Source: Linum tenue
Taxonomy: Eukaryota; Streptophyta; Magnoliopsida; Malpighiales; Linaceae
NCBI GenBank assembly: GCA_946122785.1
Contig: CAMGYJ010000002.1
Span: 40,946,495-41,010,494, forward strand
Direction: 5' to 3'
DNA length: 64,000 bases
The stretch's first letter is position 1; every line of letters starts with the position of its first letter. The notes under the pieces were generated by a model. That model worked only from the letters and a program-made list of their open reading frames with translations, made no database searches and was not told the DNA's origin. The position numbers and the translations under genes were made by a program. This document shows positions 45,219-55,832 of this stretch, piece by piece.

Positions 45219-45616
45219 TGTCGAAATGACTTGAATCGGACTATCAGCCGCTACGACTGGTAATCGGGGGTCTCGCTGCCCGGTCAGCGAGTGGGGTCCA
45301 GGGGCAACGCGATGGTGTATGGGCTCAATGTTATTTGGGTTCGGGTTCTGGGCCTGGTCTGTAACCGTTTCCTTTGCCAGATTGGATTAGGTTTAGACCC
45401 ACATGGAAAAGTACTATAAATACTTCTCATACTCCTCTATAATCTGTAATCTCCTTGATATAGTGAAACTGGCTCTCTCTCGCCCGTGGACTAGCTAACA
45501 CACATCGTGTTAGTGAACCACGTAAATCGTGTGTCTGTGTTTTTCGATTCTCGCTTTCGTATTCTTGCTTTGTCGATTCCGGCGATTTCCCGATCCGTAG
45601 CAGCGCGTTTATAACA
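45219..45616 (+). repeat. 5' LTR of the copia element (start tentative)
   Basis: The end is fixed by the primer-binding site two bases downstream. The start is placed at the first TG before the LTR-like sequence (TGTCGAAATGAC) and cannot be confirmed without a 3' LTR. The segment contains a TATA-like box and a CTCTCTCTCG leader. Confidence 0.6.
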
Positions 45617-45618
45617 AG

Positions 45619-45630
45619 TGGTATCAGAGC
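45619..45630 (+). other. Primer-binding site (initiator tRNA-Met type)
   Basis: TGGTATCAGAGC is the standard minus-strand primer site of plant copia elements, located just after the LTR and 39 bp before the gag ATG at 45670. Confidence 0.9.
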
Positions 45631-45669
45631 CGCGACTGGAAATCAGGCTAGGGTTTTCGATTCAGAAGA

Positions 45670-48600
45670 ATGACGTCGGTGAACATGAAGATCGAAAAGT
45701 TCACGGGGAAGAACAGCTTCGCTATATGGCAGATCAAGATGCAGGCTTTATTAAAACAGCAAGGGCTGTGGGGGCCGCTGTCTGCGAAACAGAAGAAGGC
45801 AGCGGTCGATGACGATGAGTGGAATACCCTGGAGGAGAAGGCCCACTCGACCATCATGCTATCGTTGTCTGATGACGTCATCATTGAAGTCGCTGCTGAG
45901 AAGACTGCCGCGGGCTTTTGGTTGAAACTGGAGAGTCTGTATATGACGAAGTCTCTAACCAACAAGCTGCATCTCAAGCAACGGTTGTTCAGCTTGAGGA
46001 TGCAAAAAGGTACGCCTTTGAGGGAACATCTCGAACAACTTAACTCTATTTTGCTGGATCTCCGTAATATAGATGTTCAAGTTGATGACGAGGATGCTGC
46101 CCTAATCCTGCTAGTTTCTTTGCCGAGTTCATATGAGAATTTTGTTGATTCTTTTATTGCTGGTAAAGAAAGCGTGTCATTGGAGGATGTCAGGTCTGCT
46201 CTTCATACGAGAGAGATCAGGCATAAGGCGTCTGGTTCTGGTACAGGTGGTGAGGCATCGGGTTTGGCTGTTACAGGTGGAAGGGAAAGAAGAAATTTGA
46301 TAAAGGGAATTCGAACAAGAATTCCAAGGGTCCCGGTCCACAGCCAGGTGATGCTTGTCACAACTGTAAGGAAGTGGGGCATTGGAAGTACAACTGTCCC
46401 AAGAGAAGAGGGCAACAGAAGAAACAAGGTTCAGTTGCCGTGGCAGAAGTGGACAATAGTTCTGAAGACGATCTCGCCTTGGCTGTAGATGAGAAGGCAC
46501 ATCGTGGGGATGTGTGGTTTCTGGATACTGCAGCCTCATACCATATGTCTCCGAACAGGGATTGCTTCACAACCTACGAGCAGATAGATGGTGGTAACGT
46601 GGTCATGGCAAATGGAGCTGTCTGCAAGGTTGTTGGAATCGGGTCCATAAAGGTTCGGACACATGATGGTTCGTTCTGTACCGTGGATGATGTCAGGCAT
46701 GTTCCACGAATGACAAAGAACCTGATCTCCTTGAGTCTACTCGACACCAAGGGCTTCAGCTTCAAAGGAAAAGGTGGAGTTGTGTATGTCTGCAAGGGTT
46801 CGAGGATGGTACTGAAGGGCGTGAGGCGTGGGACCTTGTATGCATTACAAGGGTCTGTGTTGTCGGGTTCTGCTGCAGTTGCATCGTCTCAGGTTCAACA
46901 GGAAGATATGACCACTCTCTGGCACATGAGACTGGGGCATATGAGTGAACAAGGGATGCAAGTTCTATCGAAGAGGGATCTTCTTTGCGGGAACAAGGTG
47001 CAGAATTTGAAATTCTGTGAGCATTGTGTGTTTGGGAAGCTACATCGCAGCAAGTTTCCCAAGAAGGGTATCCACCGGACGAAGGGGATACTGGATTACC
47101 TCCACTCCGACTGTTGGGGTCCTTTACGAGTTGAATCCATTGGAGGCAGCAGGTATTTTCTGTCTATTATTGATGATTATTCGAGATTTACTTGGATTTT
47201 CATGATGAAGCAGAAAAGTGAGGCTTTCACGAAGTTCAAGCAGTGGAAGATATTGGTGGAGAATCAGACCGGTAAGAAGATCAAGAAGCTGCGAACGGAC
47301 AATGTTCTGGAGTTCTGCAATTCTGAGTTCAACGAATTTTGCAAGGATGAAGGGATTGCCCGTCATCGGACTGTTAGAGATACACCCCAGCAGAATGGCG
47401 TTGCAGAAAGGATGAACCAGACATTGTTGGAGAGAGCACGGTGCATGCTCTCTAATGCTGGACTAGAGAGAAGATTCTGGGCAGAAGCAGTAAACATGGC
47501 GTGCTTCCTGATCAACCATGGACCACACACAGGTATCGAGTGTAAGACTCCTTATGAAGTGTGGTATGGTAAGCCTGCTGATTACTCTTCACTGAAAGTT
47601 TTTGGGTGTCCTGTTTATTATCACGTGGATGAGGGTAAACTGAACCCAAGGGCACAGAAGGGTGTATTTGTGGGTTACGAAGATGGAGTTAAGGGATTTC
47701 GAGTCTGGTCACCTTCTGAGCATCGAGTTATACTCAGTAGAAATGTGATATTTGATGAGAAGTCTATGTTTAACCCCATGTTGAAGGTAACTGTTGTTGA
47801 AGGTAGCAGGAATGTTGATAAACAGGTGGAGCCGCAAACTCGCAAAGAGAGTGAGTTTGAGCACCAAGGTGGAGAAGATCAACATGATGAGGACGTCTCT
47901 GCAGAGCCAGAAACTTCAGAGTCCAGTGCACGAGCTAAACAGTCTATTGCTTCCGGTAGACCGAAGAGAGCGACTGCAGGAGTACCTCCACAGAGGTATG
48001 GCTTCGAGGACATGGTGGCGTATTCATTTCAGGTTGCTGAAGAAGTGGATGCAGGAGAGCCACAGTCCTATAGAGAAGCAGTTTCGAGTGGTGAAGCTGA
48101 TCAGTGGCTTGCCACAATGGGAGATGAGATGGAATCCCATGACAGGAATCAGACTTGGGAGCTAGTCAAACGACCACAGGGAAGGAATATTGTTACAAAC
48201 AAGTGGATATACAAGAAGAAGGAAGGAATCACTTCTAAAGAGGGCATGAAATTTAAAGCTCGGGTAGTTGCACGAGGCTTCTCGCAGAGGGAAGGAGTTG
48301 ACTACAATGAGATTTTTTCACCAGTGGTCAGACATACTTCGATCAGAGTGCTACTAGCAATAGTGGCACATTATGACTTAGAGCTCGAGCAGCTAGACGT
48401 GAAGACAGCTTTCCTACATGGAGAGTCGGAAGAAGAAATTTACATGACTCAGCCAGAAGGATTCGAGGTTCCGAGAAAAGAAGACTATGTTTGTAAGCTG
48501 AAGAAGTCCTTGTATGGACTTAAGCAATCTCCGAGGCAGTGGTACAAGAGATTTGACAGTTACATGCTTGAGCTGGGCTACAACAGAAGTCCATATGATT

Positions 48601-49544
48601 GTTGTGTATATCACAGCAAGGCAGAGGATGGTTCGATGATATATCTAGTTCTGTATGTGGATGATATGCTCATAGCTGCGAGGTCAAAGTCTGATATCCA
48701 GAAGTTAAAGGGGCTTCTCAGTGCTGAGTTTGAGATGAAGGATTTGGGAGCTGCTCAGAAGATCTTGGGTATGGAGATTTACAGGGACAGGTCGAAGAAG
48801 AAGCTTTTCTTGTCACAGAAGAGCTACATCCAGAAGATACTGTCGAGGTTTGGCATGTCTTCAGCAAAGCCCTTAAATACTCCTAGTGCTTCAAATGTTA
48901 ATCTATCCTCAGCTTATGCACCACAGTCAGAGGCTGAGAAGGAGTACATGTCGAGAGTCCCATATGCTAGTGCAGTAGGTATCTTGATGTACGCTATGGT
49001 ATGTACTAGACTTGATCTTGCACATGCTGTTAGTGTTGTCACCAGGTTTATGATACAACCTGGGAAGGAGCATTGGCAGGCTGTGAAGAGGATCTTCCGG
49101 TATCTTAAGGGTACACCTGATGTGGGGATTAGCTTCGGAAGTGATGCAGAGTGTTTGGTGTCTGGGTATTCTGACTCGGACTATGCTGGAGATGTTGACA
49201 CGAGGAGATCGATGACCGGTTATGTATTCACTCTTGGGAGTTCTGTAGTGAGCTGGAAGGCAACTCTGCAGTCGGCGGTGACATTGTCTACTACTGAGGC
49301 AGAGTATATGGCGTTGACAGAAGCTGCTAAGGAGGGAATATGGTTGAAGGGACTGGTTGGTGATCTGGGTCTACATCATGATCATGCAGTGGTGTATTGC
49401 GACAGTTTGAGTGCAATATGCTTGGCCAAGGATCAAGTCCACAATGAGAGGACTAAGCACATCGATGTGAGGTATCATTTCTTGAGGACAGAGAAGAGGA
49501 CTAAGCACCATCAACCACCAAAAGTATCATTTAATTATACATAG
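45670..49544 (+). pseudogene. Copia gag-pol: one frameshift in gag, pol 3'-truncated
   Basis: Gag starts at 45670 (KFTGKNSFAIWQIKMQALLK, the usual UBN2/retrotran_gag start). Near 46281 a base has been lost: the frame continuing as gag is nonsense, while the other frame carries the zinc knuckle (CHNCKEVGHWKYNC) and all of pol. Pol then has protease (FLDTAASYHMSP), integrase with GAG pre-domain and DDE core (HMRLGHMSEQGM, DYSRFTWIFMMKQKSEAF, QQNGVAERMNQTLLERARCM), reverse transcriptase (LDVKTAFLHGESEEEIYMTQ, YVDDMLIAA) and RNase H (SDSDYAGDVDTRRSMTGYVF, LSTTEAEYMAL), open for 1056 codons from 46374. The last residues after about 49497 come from unrelated sequence. Confidence 0.88.
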
Positions 49545-49930
49545 ATCATTACATCACTATTTCACACTATTATTAGTCGTCTCTCAACCTCAAATTCATC
49601 AAATTAAAGATTACCAATTACAAGAACTTGAGATGTTAGCTCTAGGCAACTCAAGACTATTTGCTTAGTCTCTTCGCTCAAAATTAAACAATAAAATCTA
49701 ATTTATATATTTAATTATTAATTGCAAAGGTAATTAATTATGCATTCGATAATACCGATTGGGATACCGAGGTACCGATTGGGATACCGAAATTATTTAG
49801 GGATTGGGATTGGGATACCGAAATTATTTAGGGATTGGGTTTGGGATTGATTTTAGGGTGTAATTCGGTATTCGGGATTTCGGTATTTGGTATTGGGATA
49901 CCGATACCGTACCGATTTCCACCCCTAGTC
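49521..49930. repeat. hAT-like right-end remnant with GGGATACCGA subterminal repeats
   Basis: Sequence at 49748-49928 repeats GATTGGGATACCGA and ATTATTTAGGGATTGGG, and ends CGATTTCCACCCCTA, a typical hAT terminus. The matching TAGGGGTGG left end is not present. A 10-bp direct repeat TCAACCACCA lies at 49511-49520 and 49931-49940 and may mark an insertion, though the left end lacks an inverted repeat. Confidence 0.5.
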
Positions 49931-49989
49931 TCAACCACCAGGGGTTGATGGGAGTAAATTGCAGAGTTTGAGTAGAGAGGGCTCTCGTG

Positions 49990-52900
49990 GGCAAGGTGTT
50001 GCAGATCAAGGAGGAGGCTCTCCTCTCTCGGGTCTCAAGGCGTGATCTCCAGCTTGCCAGTCGTCAGGGAGCGTCCTTCCTTTTTCTATATCGTATTTTT
50101 TTACTTATGTTAGACATACTATCATGGAACTACCAAGGGACAGGAAACAATAAGTTCTTAGCGTTTTTGTCGTCTTTTTGTGGGACTACCCATCCCAATA
50201 TTGTTTTCATCTTCGAACCACGAATTAGTGGGGAGACAGCGAGAAATGTCATTCGTCGAACGGGATTCGACGGGGTGCTGATTATGGATGCCCTTGGTTT
50301 TTCAGGTGGCATTTGGGTATTGTGGAAAAAGTAGAGCTTGGTGGTGACGCCTATGTTCGCGTGTGAGCAGATGATACATTTTAAGTGTGCCCAGCGCAGC
50401 TCACCGACCTCATCGGTTCTTCTCTCGACCGTATATGGCAGCCCGAATACGGCCAAGAGGGTAGAGTTGTGGGCAGAAATCCGGCGGTTGAGCAGTATTG
50501 CACGTCTACCTTGGCTTCTCGCGGGCGATTTCAACTCAATCCTTAGCCGATCGGACCGACAGGGAGGAGCACGGTTCGAGGCAGCAAGGGTGAGGCCGTT
50601 CAGAAGCTGTATTGATAATTGTGGGTTATTTGAAGTGGACTACTCAGGACCTCGCTTTACCTGGAGGCGGGGAAATCTATACCAAAGATTGGATCGTGCT
50701 TTGTGCAATAGGCGTTGGATGACCCAATTCCCGGAGACTTTGTCAAAGCACTTGGAGAGAATTGGTTCAGATAATCGGCCTATCCTCATTAAAGGCTCTG
50801 TTGGCAATCGAGGCACAGGTGAACGTCCCTTTCGCTTTCTCGCGGCTTGGCTGAGGCATGAACAGTTCGCTGAAGTTCTAGGGAGTTCTTGGAATAAGAC
50901 GGATTTTCTTCCCCGGCATTTGAAAATATTGGAAGAAGATCTACAAAGGTGGAATGTCCAGGTGTTTGGTAACATATTTAAGAGGAAAATACATTTGTAC
51001 CGCAAGCTCCGTGCACTTGAAATAAAAAATGAAGATCATGCTACAACGGCCTCCTTGGCAGCGGAGAATACCACACGTTTGGAGCTGGAACATACACTTT
51101 GGCAGGAGAGTCTTCTCTTGATTCAAAAGTCCAGAGTCACCTGGATCTTGGAGGGGTATCGGAATACTCGGTTCTATCACCTATCAACTCTTAAAAGACG
51201 CAAGTGTAACAGAATTTCAAGCTTACGTCGAGAGGATGGGGTATGGGTCGAGGATGTTGAGCAGCTCAAGGAGATGGTCCGGGGATATTTTGTGGGAATC
51301 TTCTCGGCCGACTCGGAAGAAACTCCCCTTCTCCTAGCAAGGTTCAATGTTTAAGCCAGAACCAGGGGCAAGGGTTGATACGGCCCATCCTCCAGGAGGA
51401 AGTTTGGATGGCAATCAAAAGTATGAGTGGCCTAAAGGCACCAGGAAAGGATGGTTTTCAACCTATTTTTTATCAGAAATGTTGGTGTACGGTGGGATCC
51501 TCCTTGTCACAATTCATTGCGCGATGCTTCATCAATCCAAGGGAGATTGCTGCAGTGAATGAGGCTATCATTGTCCTGATCCCAAAGAAGGAGAGCCCTG
51601 AGTTGGTCTCCCAGTTTCGACCGATTGGGCTATGTAATGTATCCTACAAGGCGCTCACCAAAGTTCTGGTTAATCGGATAAAGCCTCACATGAAACAGTT
51701 GATCCATAGCTCGTAAACAAGTTTTGTTCCTGGTTGTCACATCACAGACAACATTATCCTCCTCCAGGAAGTGGTACACTCAATGGTGCTGAAGAAGGGT
51801 GCGAAGGGCCAAATGATCGCCAAGGTCGACTTGGCCAAGGCCTATGACAGACTGAGCTGGGCTTTCGTTGAAGAGACACTGAACCTTACAGGCTTCCCTG
51901 CTAGTCTTGTGGCGGTAATCGTGGCTTGCATCACTTCCTCGACAATGCAAGTATTATGGAATGGAAACCTGACAGAGCCTTTCACCCCATCTAGAGGACT
52001 CCATCAGGGATGTCCATTGTCGCCGTATCTTTTCACTCTCAGCATGGAGAGACTTAGCCAAACGATCGAGCAAGCAGTGCAGTTCAAGCGTTGGAAACCC
52101 ATCAAAGTTTCACCAGGTGCACCCCCTCTGTCTCACTCATTCTTTGCCGATGACCTGATATTGTTTGCAGAGGCAAGTGAGCAACAGGGACATGTCTTGC
52201 TGGAATGCCTGGGGAAGTTCAGGGTCGCTTCTGGTCAGCAGGTCAACAAGGAGAAATCTGTCATGTTCTTTTCTAAGAACACACCAAGACATGTAAGTGC
52301 AGCTGCTGCGCACAATATGGGTATATGAGCCACCCAGGATCTGGGTAGGTACCTTGGAGTTCCCGTCTTCATGGAAGGATAACTAAGTACACTTATAAAT
52401 ATATCCTTGACCGTATTTATCATAAGCTTGCTGGCTGGAAAGCCGATTCCCTCAGTTTTGCAGGCAGAGTCACCTTGGAAACCTCGGTGCTGAACTCTCT
52501 CCCGACGTATGCGATGCAAACCACACTGCTCCCTATGGATATGCGACGAAATTGATCGACGCGTGAGACAATTTATATGGGGCTCGACTAGCGGGCAGAG
52601 GAAAGCCCACCTTGTTAATTGGGACCAAGTGTGTAAGCCGAAAAAGGAGGGCGGACTGGGTCTTCGGAAGGTGCACGAGCTGAACCTGGCTTTCCTAGCC
52701 AAGTTGGCTTGGCATTTTTTCAAATATCCGGATGAATTATGGGTGGGTGTTTTGCAGGAAAAGTACTTCAAAAGGAATCAGGGTGTTCTAGAAGCAAAAA
52801 CTAGTGCCCGTTACTCAACGATTTGGCGTGGCATACGCAGAGCTTGGCCGGTGATGGGGGCTGGAACGCAAATGAGTATCAAGAACGGTCGTGATTCTAA

Positions 52901-54234
52901 ATTCTACTCAGACCACTGGGTCGACTCCAGGGAGCTGCTGTTGGATTGGATTTTCAAGGAAAGCCCACCGGTGGACGTCAATCAATCGGTGGATGAATTT
53001 GTGACCCCGACAGGTGAGTGGGATGTACCGAAATTACAGGATTACTTACCGGATGAAGCTATTTTGCAGATTGTCGGTATCCAACCTCCCCTACCAGACG
53101 CAGGAGATGATGTCCCGACTTGGGGTCCGGAGAGAGATGGGTAGTTTCGAGTCGCTTCGGCATACGCCATAGCCAGCAGCAATGACGAGGATCAGCTCGA
53201 TGGTCGATGGAGAAAAATCTGAAGATGGCAGAGGCCGGCCAGAGTGACTCATTTCCTTTGGTTGGCTTTCCAAGAGCGTTTCCTAACAAATCAAGAACGA
53301 TTGCGGCGTCACATTACCTCCTCTGCCACTTGTAGCCACTGCAATCAACACCCCGAGACGATCCTGCATGTGTTGCGGGATTGTCATTTTGCTAGGTTAA
53401 CTTGGATGCAGTTAATCCCGCTTTCTGATCACCAACACTTCTTTGAAAGTCATCTGGAGGATTGGATTTCGTGTAATTTGTCCAAGGAGGCATCAAGTCT
53501 ATTGTTCGGCCTTGTGTGCTGGTCCCTTTGGTGGACTAGAAACGATCGAGTCTTTGCAAGCAAGATCGTCACAGCTGAAGCGTTCCACAGGCGCGTCTTG
53601 GCATGAATAAACGTAGTGCAGAATGCCTTAGACAAAGACAAGTTAGTCCATAAACCTTGTCTGCCCATGAGAACAGAGGTGGAGATCTCGTGGCAGCCAC
53701 CACCTCCCGAGTGGGTCACTCTCAATTTCGATGGCTCCGTTCACACTGATTCAAGTCATGCTGCATCAGGTGGCCTGATTAGAGATCACCTTGGGTGCTG
53801 CGTGATAGCATTCGCTTGCAATTTGGGTGTGTGTTCCATCACCCGAGCAGAATTGAGGGGCGCCGTGAAAGGACTTCAGCTTGCCTGGAATTTGGGATAT
53901 CGCCACATCTATGTAGAGCTGGATTCTCAGTGTTCGGTGCAACTCCTCTCAGGTACCGGACGCCAGGATCATCAGCATGCCACCATCATTGATAGATTCC
54001 AGGAGTTACTGTCCTGGGATTGGGAGGTCAAAATATATCACATCTACGGCGAGGCGAACAAATGCGCCGACTACCTTGCCGGTCTTGGTCACTCATTGCC
54101 CTTGGGGGTTCATTGTATTTCGAATTCCATTCCTGATCTTCATCATCTTTTATTGTATGACTGTCAGGGTCTCTATGAGACTCATTTGGTTGTGAATGAA
54201 AGCTAGATGAGCTGCATCCATTTATAAAAAAAAA
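49990..54234 (+). mobile_element. LINE (L1-like) ORF2 copy, decayed, with A-tail
   Basis: ORF2 starts near 50111 (MLDILSWNYQGTGNNKFLAF) with an endonuclease (LLAGDFNSILSR, RLDRALCNRRW, GSDNRPILIKG), then reverse transcriptase ([16 protein letters not shown] near 51430, KVDLAKAYDRLSW near 51825, RGLHQGCPLSPYLFTLSMER, FADDLILFAEAS near 52145), zinc-binding tail (CSHCNQHPETILHVLRDCHF near 53335) and RNase H (TLNFDGSVHTDSSHA near 53725) to a stop at 54206. Lesions: TAG at 50332-50334, frame changes near 51350 and 52330-52500, a TAA at 51715-51717 and a TAG at 53142-53144. ORF1 is not seen. An A9 tail is at 54225-54233. No clear target duplication was found, so the 5' border is uncertain. Confidence 0.85.
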
Positions 54235-55122
54235 GTTACAACTAGTCGGGTCAAACACTAGTTTTTGATTAGTTCCATCTGTAATCATATCGAGTCTGTA
54301 CCAATATATTAGTCTGACATAATCAATTGGTTAGATTTGTATAAAAAAATCGTGATGTTACAACAACATCAAGGCTTCGGTTCTCTTTCTCTATAGACAA
54401 TAATAATTAAAATAAATGTCCTTACTAATAATAGTACATTTAGGTTTCTAAGGTTCTAGACTTCTAGTTTTCCCCCTGACTAGGAATTAGATCGTTTAAT
54501 TTACCTTGAAAATTACTCTTTCCAGTCAAATGGTTTTGGTTTTCGTTGGAAAAAGAGAATCGTCAAATGAACGGGAAAAAACAAAGAGTGTGACATGCAC
54601 TCATACATAAAAATGATTTGGCTCGATCATGGTTATGTAATGGTTTGTATCTTGGTTATAAATTATGGTTAATAATTACCACCAGCGATTCAATTTTTTC
54701 GTACGCAACATAAAGTTGATAGTTTTTGGCTTACCAAATCATTTTACCGATCCTAAGTAAATTGGCTCATCTTTGGAAGCTGTGATCACTTTTGTAATTT
54801 TTGGATTGATTAGATACTCGGTTTAGTAAATTCCCTACCATTATATGAGAGTGTAAAAGTAACAAGATTTGAAATTTTGGAGTGGTGGAGTGGCTTGGTA
54901 TCTCGAATATGCGAAGAAAATGGAAATTCGAAAGCTTGTACGCTCTTAAATTAATGGTAAACTTCAAAGTAAAGAAGCTTTTGTTAATATTTGTTTACCT
55001 AAACAAAAATGTTATTATTGAGTACTGACTCTCAACAAGCATACGGTAGATTCGGATTGTAAAGCAAGCTATTCCCACCAAACTCATTAAGGCGTCGTCA
55101 AGTACCCCCAACATCTCCTTTA
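54235..55122. other. Intergenic, AT-rich
   Basis: No coding or RNA gene is supported. The right end adjoins the former 3' part of the neprosin-like gene. Confidence 0.45.
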
Positions 55123-55130
55123 TCAATCGC

Positions 55131-55832
55131 TAGGGATGGCAATGGGTCGGGTTGGGTCGGGTTTTGCCAAACCCAAACCCAAACCCATGGGTTTATCTTT
55201 GAAAAAAACCCGGGGTAAAACCCACCGGGTTTCAAAAACTCAAACCCAACCCAACCCGTTGGGTACCCGCGGGTTCATGGGTACCCACGGGTTTTGTAGT
55301 AAAAAATTTACAATTACAATTTCTTATCAAAATTAAAATCAAATATCAATCTCTCAATACAAATTATCCATATATAAAACACCATTCTAGAAAATTCAAG
55401 CAAATCACAAATTAACTATACAAATTGTTCAACACCAATCTAGAAAACTCAAAAAAATTGAAGCAAATCACAAATTTTCCATAAATAACATGTTTAATTG
55501 AAAGCTTCTTCCTTTCAATTAAGTTTCTTTACTATCCACTCCATAACATCAACTTCATTCTACACAATTAAAAAGAAAAAATTAGACATGTCTCCACAAA
55601 CATAAATAAGATTAGTTGTTTAGAATATTAAATATACCGAAAAAATTAATTATATGGGTGGGCGGGTACCCACGGGCCGGGTTTACCTAAACCCAAACCC
55701 AACCCAACCCGTTGAATAGTGAACGGGTTTAAACCCAAACCCGGCCCAAAACCCGTCAACACGGATTTTACCCGCGTTGACCGGGTTGGGTCGGGTGGGT
55801 ACCCGTGGGTTCGGGTTTTGTTGCCATCCCTA
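55131..55832. mobile_element. hAT MITE, 702 bp, inserted in the last exon of the neprosin-like gene
   Basis: Perfect terminal repeats TAGGGATGGCAA/TTGCCATCCCTA and an exact 8-bp duplication TCAATCGC (55123-55130 and 55833-55840). Both ends are filled with GGGTTTGGGT/AACCCAAACCC and GGGTACCC motifs. The interior is AT-rich and non-coding. Confidence 0.94.

Larger units (their letters stand above)
45219..49497 (+). mobile_element. Ty1/copia retrotransposon with 5' LTR and pol, 3' end missing
   Basis: A 5' LTR (about 45219-45616, ending TATAACA; the TG start is tentative) has a TATA-like CTATAAATACTT near 45414. The primer-binding site TGGTATCAGAGC at 45619-45630 matches the 3' end of initiator tRNA-Met. 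Gag and pol follow. The pol frame breaks off after RYHFLRTEK near 49497, short of the usual C-terminal tail, with no polypurine tract and no 3' LTR, and unrelated sequence continues. The element cannot move by itself. Confidence 0.88.
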
